NCBI GenBank assembly: GCA_022511515.1
Contig: JAFLRP010000153.1
Span: forward strand, 1 to 48,437
Length of the DNA stretch: 48,437 nt
Direction: 5' to 3'
Origin: Acutalibacter sp.
GTDB taxonomy: Bacteria; Bacillota; Clostridia; Oscillospirales; Acutalibacteraceae
A model generated the notes under the pieces. It saw only the letters and a program-made list of their open reading frames with translations. It was not told the DNA's origin and did not search any database. Below are positions 1-7,075 of this stretch, in pieces. Position 1 is the stretch's first letter. The number at the start of each line of letters is the position of its first letter. The translations under genes and the position numbers were made by a program.

Positions 1-28
1 CTTGAACCGCTGACCTGCTGATTACGAA
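1..28 (-). repeat. Displaced tRNA-Thr 3' end (outermost att copy, partial)
   Basis: The first 28 bases are identical to bases 5711-5738 and to part of the intact tRNA-Thr gene at 38235-38310; one more base (29) still matches the 5711-5739 copy. The repeat runs off the left edge of the window, so its full length cannot be seen. I read it as the outermost attachment-site copy, displaced when the small element integrated. At 82-105 a plus-strand stretch again resembles the tRNA anticodon arm, with 12 bases (AATCAGCAGGTC) identical to the reverse complement of 12-23. Confidence 0.75.
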
Positions 29-142
29 GAGCGAAAATGCCCTCCAGCCGCTTGTTTTCTGGCATTTTTGGCACTTTCTACTCGGAATCAGCAGGTCTCT
101 GGCAGTTTTATTTCCATTGTGTTTTTCCGCTCGTCTTTTTGT

Positions 143-162
143 GTGGGTCGGTTAGTGGGTCA
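143..162 (+). promoter_or_regulatory. Putative integrase arm-type sites, left end of small element
   Basis: Two direct copies of the octamer GTGGGTCR (143-150 and 155-162) are 12 bp apart. The same pair with the same spacing occurs at the right end of the element (5605-5624). A weaker third copy, GCGGGTCA, is at 227-234. Paired short repeats at both ends of a tyrosine-integrase element are what arm-type integrase or excisionase sites look like. The role is inferred from position and recurrence. Confidence 0.5.
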
Positions 163-227
163 AAGTTCGCCTAAAGGCAAACTTCGGAAGTTCCCCTTCG
201 GGAAACTTCTGCATTTGAATGAAAAAG

Positions 228-263
228 CGGGTCAGAATTTGGGACGCATAAACAAGGAAAAGG
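228..263 (+). repeat. Direct repeat A flanking the regulator/transporter cassette
   Basis: This stretch of about 36 bp matches 4269-4304 with two mismatches and two single-base indels; the core AATTTGGGACGCA is identical. The two copies bracket exactly the response regulator, ABC transporter and histidine kinase cassette. They could mark insertion of that cassette or a duplication of the region upstream of the integrase. Confidence 0.7.
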
Positions 264-385
264 AACATCGAAATTGCTGCGGATATTGGCATTTTGTGGA
301 ACCGACGGAGTAACGAGAAAAAGCAAGGAAGATGTAAGGATCAGGGCCTACTCTTGCTTTTCTCTTTTCGGGAGAGTATGATAAA

Positions 386-1087
386 GTGAAACAATCTGAA
401 AATAAGGACGTGACAGTTCCCTTGAAAACGATCCTGATCATTGACGATGACCAGCATATCGGCAACATGCTGGAAGAATCCCTCGCCCGGGCGGGATACG
501 GCGTAATACGAGCCTATTCGGGTACGGAAGCGCTGCTGGCTTTGGAAAATTCCCGACCCGACCTGATCCTGTTAGATCTGATGCTCCCGGGTCTTCCCGG
601 AGAAGAAGTGCTTCCGAAAATACAGAATATCCCGGTGATCGTTCTCAGCGCCAAAATGGACGTGGACAACAAGGTGGACCTTCTCCTGAACGGCGCTGCG
701 GATTATGTGACGAAACCTTTCGATACGAAGGAACTGTTGGCACGGATCGCGGTACAGTTGAGAAATGCCGTTACCGTAAGCACAGCTTCGCTCCTCAGTT
801 TTGGAGATATTGTCTTGGATACGGAAATGCACACAGTCACCGTAACAGGCTTAGAGGTCAGGCTCACCCGCACCGAGTATGCCATTTTGAAGCTCTTGCT
901 GCAAAATTCCGGCAGGGTGATGCCGAAGTCGCTGCTGTTAGAGCGGATTTCCGCCGACACGCCGGACTGTACCGAAAGTTCTCTCAAAATCCACGTGAGC
1001 AATCTGCGCAAAAAACTGCGGGAGGTCACCGGGAAAGATTACATCGAGTCTGTGTGGGGCATCGGGTTTCAACTGCGGGAAGGGTAA
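386..1087 (+). CDS. OmpR/PhoB-family response regulator
   Basis: A 233-residue DNA-binding response regulator. The receiver domain (about residues 15-130) has the acidic pocket D20-D21-D22, the phospho-acceptor D64 in LLDLMLP, S88 in VLSAK and the conserved K110 before PF. A winged-helix trans_reg_C domain fills about 135-230, ending in the typical WGIGFQL strand. The start is GTG at 386 with a GGGAG-like ribosome site about 10 bases upstream; the nearer ATG at 378 is out of frame. It heads a four-gene cassette with an ABC transporter and a kinase encoded downstream. This arrangement is known for bacitracin- or lantibiotic-type detoxification systems. It likely controls the transporter genes after phosphorylation by the kinase at 2942-3835. 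The inducer is not evident. Confidence 0.93.
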   Translation: MKQSENKDVTVPLKTILIIDDDQHIGNMLEESLARAGYGVIRAYSGTEALLALENSRPDLILLDLMLPGLPGEEVLPKIQNIPVIVLSAKMDVDNKVDLLLNGAADYVTKPFDTKELLARIAVQLRNAVTVSTASLLSFGDIVLDTEMHTVTVTGLEVRLTRTEYAILKLLLQNSGRVMPKSLLLERISADTPDCTESSLKIHVSNLRKKLREVTGKDYIESVWGIGFQLREG

Positions 1088-1176
1088 AATCTTTACCGTT
1101 TCTTTACGAAATTCTTTACCGCTTTCTTTACGGATTGCCGATAAGATAGAAGCAATCTGAAAAGGAGGGCTTTTTC

Positions 1177-2091
1177 ATGGAGTACGTGTTACAGACACAT
1201 CTGCTCTCAAAGCATTACAGACACTCTAAGGCGCTGGACAATTTGAGCATGCGCGTGCCGAAGGGTTCCATTTACGGCTTTGTGGGCAAAAACGGCGCGG
1301 GCAAAACCACGCTGATTCGCTTGATCTGCGGCCTGCAGCGCCCCACCTCAGGGAGCTTCACGCTCTACGGCAAGGAGAGCACCGGGCAGGGGATTGTGCG
1401 GGCAAGACGGAGAATGGGCGCGGTGGTGGAGACGCCGTCCATGTACATGGGTATGACGGCGCTGGAAAACCTCAAGCAGCAGGCGCTGGTTCTGGGTCTG
1501 CCGGATTTTCAGCGGCTGCAGGAGATTTTGGAATTGGTGGGTCTTGCGGACACCGGGAAGAAAAAGGCAAAAAATTTCTCCTTGGGCATGCGCCAGCGGT
1601 TGGGGATCGCCATTGCGCTGGTGGGCGATCCCGATTTTCTGGTTTTGGATGAACCGGTCAACGGTTTAGACCCGCAGGGCATTATTGAGATACGGGAACT
1701 GATCTTAAAACTCAACCGGGAAAAGGGCATCACGGTGCTGATTTCCAGCCACATTTTGGACGAACTTTCCCGTCTTGCCACGCACTATGGCTTTATCGAC
1801 AGCGGGCGCATTGTGAAAGAAATCAGCGCCGCAGAACTGGACGAAACCTTGCGCAAATGCGTGCGGGTGGAGGTCACCAACGCCGCGGCACTGGCCTATG
1901 TGCTGGACAGTATGGGGTTGGAATACAAGATTCTGTCCCAGACCACGGCGGACGTGTACGGGCAGCTGAATATTTCCAAACTTGCAGCCGCGCTCTCCAA
2001 AGAGAACTGCGAATTGATCTCCATGCACGAGCGGGACGAAAGCCTCGAGAGCTACTATGTCAGTCTGGTGGGAGGTGGCGACCATGCGTAA
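1177..2091 (+). CDS. ABC transporter ATP-binding protein, BcrA/lantibiotic-export type
   Basis: A 304-residue ATPase that would power the permease encoded next to it. Walker A is GKNGAGKTT (37-45), the ABC signature is FSLGMRQR (134-141), Walker B is FLVLDEP (154-160), and the switch histidine is in SSH (H192). A C-terminal extension of about 90 residues after the ATPase core is typical of the BcrA/NatA-like group. The start is well supported by AAAGGAGGG upstream of ATG 1177. The stop overlaps the permease start by 8 nt, suggesting translational coupling. In this family the usual substrates are peptide antibiotics or lipid-linked compounds; the actual substrate cannot be read from sequence. 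Confidence 0.93.
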   Translation: MEYVLQTHLLSKHYRHSKALDNLSMRVPKGSIYGFVGKNGAGKTTLIRLICGLQRPTSGSFTLYGKESTGQGIVRARRRMGAVVETPSMYMGMTALENLKQQALVLGLPDFQRLQEILELVGLADTGKKKAKNFSLGMRQRLGIAIALVGDPDFLVLDEPVNGLDPQGIIEIRELILKLNREKGITVLISSHILDELSRLATHYGFIDSGRIVKEISAAELDETLRKCVRVEVTNAAALAYVLDSMGLEYKILSQTTADVYGQLNISKLAAALSKENCELISMHERDESLESYYVSLVGGGDHA

Positions 2092-2932
2092 ACTCCTGTC
2101 GGCGAATTTCAGAAGATTGTGGCGGAGCAAAATTTTGTGGGTGATTATCGCGGGTGTGCTCCTTTATAGTATCTTCTGCACTTACATGGGAATTTCCTAC
2201 ACTGCCAGCAGAGTGGCGAAAGGTTTACCTGTCGCACTGGAGGACAACTTTTTTGAGTTCATGCCCTACACCGGCGCACTATTCGGACTGTTTGTTCGGC
2301 TGTTCTTAGGTCCTGACCATCACGAAGGCACTTTGCGCAACAAGTTGGTGGTCGGGCACTCCCGCAGGGATATTTTTCTCTCAAATTTCGTTGTCTGTTT
2401 TATAGCCTGTTCGATGATTATGACGGCGTTCTTCCTTTTTGGCTTGTTAGAGATGACCACCATAGGCCCTTTTGCCATGGGCGTGGAGCAAGTGATTCTC
2501 TACTTTTTGATTGCCCTCGGCACGGCTTCGGTATTTGCGGCACTCTTCACCTGGATCAACGCTATCTCTACTAATCCGGCTTTGACGGCGCTGTATGTTA
2601 CCTTGCTGTGGATCGCCATGGCATTGTTGTCCAGCGGTCTCTTTGACCGGCTTGCTGAGCCCGAAATGACCGGTGGCACATCAGATTTTGTAATGGCATT
2701 TGTTGGTGGTGAATTTGTGGAACTACCTTCGGAGCCGAACCCAATGTATTTGTCCGGCTGGGTGCGCACAGTTTGCGAATTTTTCTTGGATGCGCTTCCC
2801 ACCGGTCAGAGTTTGCAAATGTGCTACTCAACCATTGAGCATCCCGTTCGGGAGCTGGTTTCTTCGCTGGTGATTACGGTCGCCGCGCTGGTGGGAGGAA
2901 TTTTCCACTTTAACAGAAAAGATTTGAAGTAA
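2084..2932 (+). CDS. ABC-2-type transporter permease
   Basis: A 282-residue integral membrane protein with about six hydrophobic segments: near the N-terminus, around residues 50-75, a cluster at about 95-190, and the C-terminal end. This matches ABC-2 permeases that pair with BcrA-like ATPases. I chose ATG 2084 because GGAGG at 2071-2075 sits 8 bases upstream; the longer reading from 2057 has no ribosome site and lies inside the ATPase gene. It overlaps the ATPase by 8 nt. It probably forms the membrane channel of an export or immunity transporter. Its stop codon overlaps the ribosome site of the following kinase gene. Confidence 0.88.
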   Translation: MRKLLSANFRRLWRSKILWVIIAGVLLYSIFCTYMGISYTASRVAKGLPVALEDNFFEFMPYTGALFGLFVRLFLGPDHHEGTLRNKLVVGHSRRDIFLSNFVVCFIACSMIMTAFFLFGLLEMTTIGPFAMGVEQVILYFLIALGTASVFAALFTWINAISTNPALTALYVTLLWIAMALLSSGLFDRLAEPEMTGGTSDFVMAFVGGEFVELPSEPNPMYLSGWVRTVCEFFLDALPTGQSLQMCYSTIEHPVRELVSSLVITVAALVGGIFHFNRKDLK

Positions 2933-2941
2933 GGAGCAAGT

Positions 2942-3835
2942 ATGGGAAGTTGGTGTTGGGTTCTTGTTGCGATTTTGGCTGCGGCAGTCATTGTGCTGGC
3001 GCTAAAGGTTCACTCCCTGCAAAAGGGAGCGGACGAAATTGCCGCGGCCTTCGCTCAGCGTCTGGAAAAAGATACCAACACCCTCATAGACCTTTCCACA
3101 CGGGACAAACATCTGCGCAAACTTGCGGCGGATATCAATGTGCAGCTGCGCAAGCTCCGTGTCCAAAGTCTGCGATACTATGAGGGAGATCAAGAACTGA
3201 AAAACGCCGTGACCAATATCTCTCATGATCTGCGCACTCCCCTCACTGCCATTTTCGGCTATCTCGACCTGCTGGAGCAGGAGAATCTCACTCCCGAAGT
3301 TCGACGGTATGCGGAAATTATTCGGGATCGGGCACAGCTTTTGACCCAGTTGACCGAGGAACTGTTCCGCTATTCAATTGTGATTTCCGTGGAGGATACG
3401 GAACTGGAAACGGTCAATCTGGGCGATGTGCTGGAGGAGAGCATTGCCGCTTTCTACACGGAACTTCGAGAAAAGCAGATTGAGCCGGTAATTCATCTGC
3501 CTGAGACAAAAGTGACACGGAATCTCAATCGCGGCGCACTGGGCAGGATTTTTTCCAATCTCCTAAATAACGCCGTGAAGTACAGCGCTGGGGATTTGGA
3601 AATCGCTCTAACAGAAACGGGCGAGATCACTTTTGCGAACTCTGTCACGGGTCTGGACGAAATGCAGGTTGGAAGATTATTTGATCGTTTCTACACGGTA
3701 GAAGCCGCACGGAAATCCACAGGACTGGGTCTGGCGATTGCCAAGACCCTGGTAGAACAAATGGGAGGAAGCATTTCCGCAGTGCTGGAAAACGAACGGC
3801 TGCAGATTCGCGTGGTATTCCCCGAGAAAAGTTAG
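2942..3835 (+). CDS. Sensor histidine kinase without extracellular sensor domain
   Basis: A 297-residue histidine kinase. One transmembrane helix covers about residues 5-22, followed by a linker coiled coil. The HisKA phospho-acceptor is H95 in SHDLRTP. The HATPase_c domain shows the N box (NNAVKYS, 209-215) and a G box (GLGLAIAK, 261-268). There is essentially no extracellular loop, so it would sense in the membrane or through the partner transporter, as in Bce-type and lantibiotic-immunity modules. ATG 2942 follows AAGGAG (2931-2936), which overlaps the permease stop. It most likely phosphorylates the regulator at 386-1087. The operon ends at the terminator 3866-3891. Confidence 0.92.
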   Translation: MGSWCWVLVAILAAAVIVLALKVHSLQKGADEIAAAFAQRLEKDTNTLIDLSTRDKHLRKLAADINVQLRKLRVQSLRYYEGDQELKNAVTNISHDLRTPLTAIFGYLDLLEQENLTPEVRRYAEIIRDRAQLLTQLTEELFRYSIVISVEDTELETVNLGDVLEESIAAFYTELREKQIEPVIHLPETKVTRNLNRGALGRIFSNLLNNAVKYSAGDLEIALTETGEITFANSVTGLDEMQVGRLFDRFYTVEAARKSTGLGLAIAKTLVEQMGGSISAVLENERLQIRVVFPEKS

Positions 3836-3865
3836 AACGGTTGCGATACGATTCTTTCAGGGAAG

Positions 3866-3891
3866 GACTCTGCCATTAGGCGGAGTCTTTT
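3866..3891 (+). terminator. Rho-independent terminator of the regulator/transporter/kinase operon
   Basis: A 9-bp stem (GACTCTGCC / GGCGGAGTC, one G-T pair) with a 4-base loop is followed by a T run. It lies about 30 bases after the kinase stop. Confidence 0.85.
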
Positions 3892-4268
3892 CTGTTTTGC
3901 GCAGGAAGACCCCCACAAGCGATTTGATTTTCGAGGTAGGGCAACGACACCACCCAATGGGTAACCCGCCGAATTTGACCTCGTGTGCGAGGAAGCAGCG
4001 GTGAGATGGTTTCTCTTTTTGGCAAAAATACCCCTCTGAAAAAGTTGATTATTTTGGAGCAGGATAAAGGAAATATCAACCTTACGGTTGATATCTCCGC
4101 TTACAGCGACGGGCAATGCCCGTCGCAAAGGGATTTCGGGATATTGGCACATCTCGAAAAGTGATATCAACAATTTGGACGAGTTATCAAGTGTGTGAAT
4201 ATGAGATTGCAGAAAGCCCAGCGTTCCTGTGAACATTGGAGATATCACCATTTTATCAAACTGAGACC
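3892..4268. other. Gene-free region with strong palindromes, possible intergenic repeat element
   Basis: No supported gene. Two hairpins stand next to each other: 4073-4094 (ATATCAACC / GGTTGATAT, 4-base loop) and 4106-4126 (GCGACGGGC / GCCCGTCGC, 3-base loop, perfect). The sequence GATATCAAC also recurs near 4165. The minus-strand reading frame 3832-4251 across this DNA has no ribosome site and is not credible as a gene. The look is that of a REP- or MITE-like repeat, which I cannot confirm without a genome-wide search. Confidence 0.45.
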
Positions 4269-4304
4269 CGGTTCAAAATTTGGGACGCAGAAAACAAGGA
4301 AAGG
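4269..4304 (+). repeat. Direct repeat B flanking the regulator/transporter cassette
   Basis: Partner of the repeat at 228-263: the same AATTTGGGACGCA core and the same AACAAGGAAA tail. It lies about 85 bases upstream of the integrase start. Confidence 0.7.
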
Positions 4305-4387
4305 TAAAAATTTTTTCCAAATAATGATAGACATAGCCACAACTTCTGTGGTATCGTGTGTCGCTACAGAGGAAAGGAGCGATGCTA

Positions 4388-5541
4388 ATGGCGAAACGCA
4401 GAGCGAACGGAGAGGGCAACATTCGCAAGAGAAAAGACGGGCGTTGGGAAGGGCGATACACCGCCGGATATCACCCGGAGACTGGAAAAAGGATCATCAA
4501 AAATGTACTGGGGAGAACCCAAGCCGAGATTCGGGAAAAGCTGAAACAAGCAATGGACTTGAGTCGACAGACTGACATTCTCCGATCGGAAGAATACACG
4601 GTGGGTTCGTGGCTGACCACATGGTATGAACTGTACGCCAAACCCAACATCAGGGTTTCAACGGCGGAGGGTTACCGCAGGAATATCGAACTTCATGTGA
4701 ATCCTCGGATTGGGAACATTAAGCTGAGCAAACTCACGGGACGAGACTTACAAAAGCTTTACAGAGACTTGATGGAGAACGGCAGACTTCGCAAAGAGCA
4801 GAAGAAAAAAGACCCGGACTGAGCAGTACCACTGTCAGGGGAATCCACCTTATGCTGCACAACGCTTTTGAGAGAGCGGTCAAAGAGCAGTTGATCCTGC
4901 GAAACCCCACGGCAAACTGTATTGCCCCGAAAATCGCCAAAAAGGAAATGCGAATACTGGAGCAGGAGCATATCAGCGATTACCTCAAGGCGGCAGAACA
5001 GCGAGGAGTCCTCCCCCTCTTCTATCTGGAACTGGTCAGCGGATTGCGGAAAGGCGAACTGGCGGCATTACTGTGGACTGACTTGGACATAGAAAATCAG
5101 ACCATCAGCGTAAGCAAGCAGGCGTCCCGCGATGCAGACGGGAACATTGTTATCACCAGACCAAAGACAGAAAATTCTATTCGGAGAGTGTCTATTCCGA
5201 AAGAGGCGGTAGAATTGCTGATTAAGGAACATGAGAAACACCCCAACAGCACCTACCTCTTCCCCTCACCTAAGACCGGCGAAATGTACTACCCGGATTC
5301 GATTGTGGGTATCCACAAGAAAATTTTACGGGACGCAGGACTGGAACATATCCGCTTTCACGATCTGAGACATACCTTTGCTACCATGGCACTGCAAAAC
5401 GGTGTGGACGCCAAAACGGTTTCCGCCATGCTGGGACACCACGATGCGGGATTCACGCTCCGCACCTACACCCACGCCACCCGGCAGAAGCAGGAGGAAG
5501 CAGCGGCGAAAATGGGAAACTTTATGGCGCAGGTGATGTGA
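4388..5541 (+). pseudogene. int: Tyrosine integrase, disrupted by a 1-nt frameshift
   Basis: Site-specific recombinase of the phage integrase family. The N-terminal part (4388-4822) has the arm-binding AP2-like start (MAKRRANGEGNIRKRKDGRW) and the SAM-like core-binding domain. The C-terminal part has the catalytic arginine in SGLRKGE, HDLRHTF, the LGHHD box and the tyrosine in RTYTH. The first frame ends at TGA 4820-4822, directly after KKKDPD. The family normally continues as DPG then LSSTT, and that continuation is present one frame over (CTGAGCAGTACC from 4819). One G missing in the run at about 4814-4817 explains this. ATG 4388 is preferred to 4382 because of its 8-base spacing from AAAGGAG. 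Sequencing error or recoding are alternatives to inactivation. Confidence 0.85.
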
Positions 5542-5551
5542 GGATACTAAA

Positions 5552-5580
5552 ACCACCGGAATTTGTTTCCGGTGGTCTTC
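5552..5580 (+). terminator. Integrase terminator (small element)
   Basis: A 10-bp stem (ACCACCGGAA / TTCCGGTGGT) with a 5-base loop is followed by a short T-rich tract, 10 bases after the integrase stop. Confidence 0.7.
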
Positions 5581-5604
5581 TGTCGTTTCCGCCGCTTTCC
5601 GATA

Positions 5605-5630
5605 GTGGGTCAGAAAGTGGGTCGACCCAC
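5605..5630 (+). promoter_or_regulatory. Putative integrase arm-type sites, right end of small element
   Basis: GTGGGTCA (5605-5612) and GTGGGTCG (5617-5624) are spaced 12 bp apart, exactly as at the left end. The second copy also forms a perfect palindrome GTGGGTCGACCCAC (5617-5630). The pair ends 70 bp before the start of the tRNA-derived core (5694), the same distance as the analogous GTAGTCA pair in the prophage. Confidence 0.55.
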
Positions 5631-5656
5631 TTTTTTGAGAGGAAAGACAGAAAAGA

Positions 5657-5692
5657 AAAAATCCCCTCAGACCGCGGTCTGAGGGGATTTTT
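5657..5692. terminator. Bidirectional terminator next to att
   Basis: A nearly unbroken palindrome centred between 5674 and 5675: AAAATCCCCTCAGACCG pairs with its complement and ends in TTTTT. It separates the small element from the tRNA-derived attachment core. Confidence 0.85.
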
Positions 5693-5693
5693 G

Positions 5694-5738
5694 TGGAGCT
5701 GGTGAGCGGACTTGAACCGCTGACCTGCTGATTACGAA
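5694..5738 (-). repeat. att site between the two elements (tRNA-Thr 3' end)
   Basis: 45 bases identical to 38235-38279, comprising the CCA end, acceptor strand, T arm, variable loop and half the anticodon arm of tRNA-Thr, without the 5' half. It is the right boundary of the small element and the far boundary of the prophage. It is consistent with prophage insertion into a tRNA gene already occupied by the small element. Confidence 0.92.
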
Positions 5739-5835
5739 GGAGTTTCTGACTATACATATTTAGTTTAAAACCCGCATAAAGCGCGTTTTTTTGATTTTAT
5801 ATCGGTGTTATAATAAGTCTTTTTTCAGTCCTCAG

Positions 5836-5853
5836 GTAGTCAAAAAGTAGTCA
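5836..5853 (+). promoter_or_regulatory. Putative integrase arm-type sites, left end of prophage
   Basis: GTAGTCA occurs twice (5836-5842 and 5847-5853) at 11-bp spacing. The identical pair with identical spacing is at the other end of the prophage (38148-38165). The lysis operon terminator begins a few bases to the right. Confidence 0.55.
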
Positions 5854-5856
5854 CAA

Positions 5857-5891
5857 AAACCCCCGGATACCGTGATGGTATCCGGGGGTTT
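5857..5891 (-). terminator. Terminator of the prophage late (lysis) operon
   Basis: A long perfect stem (AAACCCCCGGATACC and its complement) with a 5-base loop lies directly after the endolysin stop. It is followed on the minus strand by TTTTT. The stem is symmetric, so it could act in both directions. Confidence 0.9.
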
Positions 5892-5894
5892 CCT

Positions 5895-6578
5895 TTATTC
5901 GCCGTAGACGCCGGCGCGGTCGTTGATCGCGAGAATTCGGATCATGTCCGCAGACAAGTCCAGGTCGGCGGGATATCCGTTGCTGTCCTTTGAGCCACCG
6001 TTTCCAGACAAGAGCTTCTTATCGCAAAGCTTCTTGATGGTCGGCTGCGCCCAGATCGGCATCTCGCTGATTTTGTTGTACCTCATTTCTTCTCCACCTC
6101 CTTTCATGTAAGATTTCACTATGTTTAGGAAACGCTGCCAGCCCAGACCAAGGGTTCTGTGCGGGCAGTATTTCCCGTCATAGTCCTGATGCTTCGTCAC
6201 CTTGTCGATTCCCCAGCCGTACTGTTTCAGCAGACTGGCAATCAACTGGGCGGCGTTCTGTTCCGCCTTGGCAAACCGCTCTCCTCCGGAAAGCGAATAA
6301 CAGATTTCAATATGGATTCCCTCCATGTTTCCCTTGCCGCGACCGTCGCCGGATGCCCATGCGTTCCTATTCAGCGGTAAACCCTGCACAATTTCCTTAT
6401 CGTCCACTGCGTAGTGGAACGATTTCTCTTCGGAGTTTCTGATCATGTAGGAAATCTCATTTTCCGCCGTGGCATCGTTTCCGGTGTTATGCACCACGAT
6501 GCGGGTGGGCGTTCGGGTAAATGGGCATTTGATGCTGTACCTGCTTTCCGGGCACAGCTTTATTCTGATAGGTGCCAT
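5895..6578 (-). CDS. Endolysin: N-acetylmuramoyl-L-alanine amidase
   Basis: A 227-residue phage lysin of the Amidase_2/PGRP type that would cut the peptide side chain from peptidoglycan at the end of infection. Likely zinc ligands are H30 (VVHNTG), H130 (KHQDYDG) and C138 (YCPH); the 8-residue spacing of the last two is as in T7 lysozyme. From about residue 165 there is a separate C-terminal domain (YNKISEMPIWAQ...) of the kind that repeats in clostridial lysins and may bind the wall. ATG 6578 has GGAGGAG upstream; a longer frame from 6815 overlaps the holin gene and lacks support. There is no signal peptide, so release would depend on the holin just upstream (6584-6781). Confidence 0.9.
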   Translation of the reverse strand: MAPIRIKLCPESRYSIKCPFTRTPTRIVVHNTGNDATAENEISYMIRNSEEKSFHYAVDDKEIVQGLPLNRNAWASGDGRGKGNMEGIHIEICYSLSGGERFAKAEQNAAQLIASLLKQYGWGIDKVTKHQDYDGKYCPHRTLGLGWQRFLNIVKSYMKGGGEEMRYNKISEMPIWAQPTIKKLCDKKLLSGNGGSKDSNGYPADLDLSADMIRILAINDRAGVYGE

Positions 6579-6583
6579 ATTGT

Positions 6584-6781
6584 TCACTCCTCCTTCTTTA
6601 CTTCCGGCAGCCCGCCGATACTGGTCAGCAGGGAATAGATCCCAGCCAGCACAGAAGCGCTGACCGTTGCCAGCCAATTTACTTCTCCCAGCACTACGGC
6701 CGTGCTGATAGTCGCTGCAGCCGTCTGCGCCACAGTCTTGATCGCGCGAATCCCAGCCGCTTTCCACCATTTTTTGTTCAT
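6584..6781 (-). CDS. Phage holin, r1t-like
   Basis: A 65-residue small membrane protein with a basic N-terminus (MNKKWWKA), an amphipathic or hydrophobic segment at about 15-32, a second hydrophobic segment at about 36-55 and a charged tail. Size, topology and position directly before the endolysin fit phage r1t-type holins, which form the lesion that lets the amidase reach the wall. It starts at ATG 6781 with GGAGG upstream. The family call rests on recalled pattern, not a search. Confidence 0.8.
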   Translation of the reverse strand: MNKKWWKAAGIRAIKTVAQTAAATISTAVVLGEVNWLATVSASVLAGIYSLLTSIGGLPEVKKEE

Positions 6782-6856
6782 GAGCTATAGCCTCCTTTTG
6801 AATATTTGAGCACAAGAAAAGCAGGGCTTGCGTCCTGCTTATTCTCTGTTCCGAAT

Positions 6857-7075
6857 TTACTTTTGCGCTTTGAGATCCCTGATATCGTGCTGTACCTCCG
6901 TCATTTGACCTTCCAGCCTATAGGTGCGTTCGATAACTTGATTGTGCTTGTTGACCTTTTCCTCCAGCCGTTCAATGCGATAGGTTGTCAGCTTGTTCGA
7001 CGCCAGAATTCCGCCCAGCGTACCGATAAGCGTACCTGCCAAGGAAAGCAATCCCACTAAAACTGTACTATCCAT
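6857..7075 (-). CDS. Small phage membrane protein with coiled coil (XhlA-like position)
   Basis: A 72-residue protein with one N-terminal transmembrane helix (about residues 5-24, glycine-rich) followed by a charged coiled coil (about 30-70). Such proteins are common between the tail fibre genes and holin in Clostridia phages. They are often compared with hemolysin XhlA, although XhlA has its helix at the other end. It overlaps the upstream fibre gene by 8 nt. It may help anchor or time lysis; the function is not established. Confidence 0.7.
   Translation of the reverse strand: MDSTVLVGLLSLAGTLIGTLGGILASNKLTTYRIERLEEKVNKHNQVIERTYRLEGQMTEVQHDIRDLKAQK

Larger units (their letters stand above)
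29..385. other. Gene-free left arm of the small element with hairpins
   Basis: No convincing gene lies here. It holds the tandem GTGGGTC motifs (143-162), a short hairpin at 165-182 (GTT, GCCT / AGGC, AAC) and a second at 187-209 (GAAGTT / AACTTC plus CCC/GGG). It also holds a direct repeat (228-263) that recurs at 4269-4304, and a long imperfect stem pairing 315-327 with 353-364 directly upstream of the response-regulator gene. That last stem could be an attenuator or leader for the regulator operon; this is inference. Reading frames through 68-313 only read through tRNA relic sequence. Confidence 0.5.
1..5738 (+). mobile_element. Small integrative element with two-component/ABC cargo (left end cut by window)
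   Basis: The segment is bounded by two copies of the 3' end of tRNA-Thr: 1-28 at the window edge and 5694-5738. It ends with a tyrosine integrase (4388-5541, frameshifted) beside the right boundary. Its cargo is a response regulator, an ABC transporter pair and a histidine kinase. Tandem GTGGGTC-type motifs lie near both ends (143-162 and 5605-5624). Together these are the hallmarks of a tRNA-targeting integrative element. No replication, conjugation or capsid genes are visible, so it is a minimal or decayed island. It probably cannot excise by itself unless the integrase frameshift is bypassed or another integrase acts. The left boundary may extend a few bases beyond the window. Confidence 0.72.

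Noticed and set aside
68..313. 81-residue plus-strand frame near the left edge
   Set aside because: It reads through tRNA-like sequence (RNQQVSGS), the arm motifs and the direct repeat, has no ribosome site and no protein-like character.
3832..4251. 139-residue minus-strand frame after the kinase
   Set aside because: It covers the operon terminator and two hairpins, has no ribosome site, and looks like translation of a non-coding repeat.
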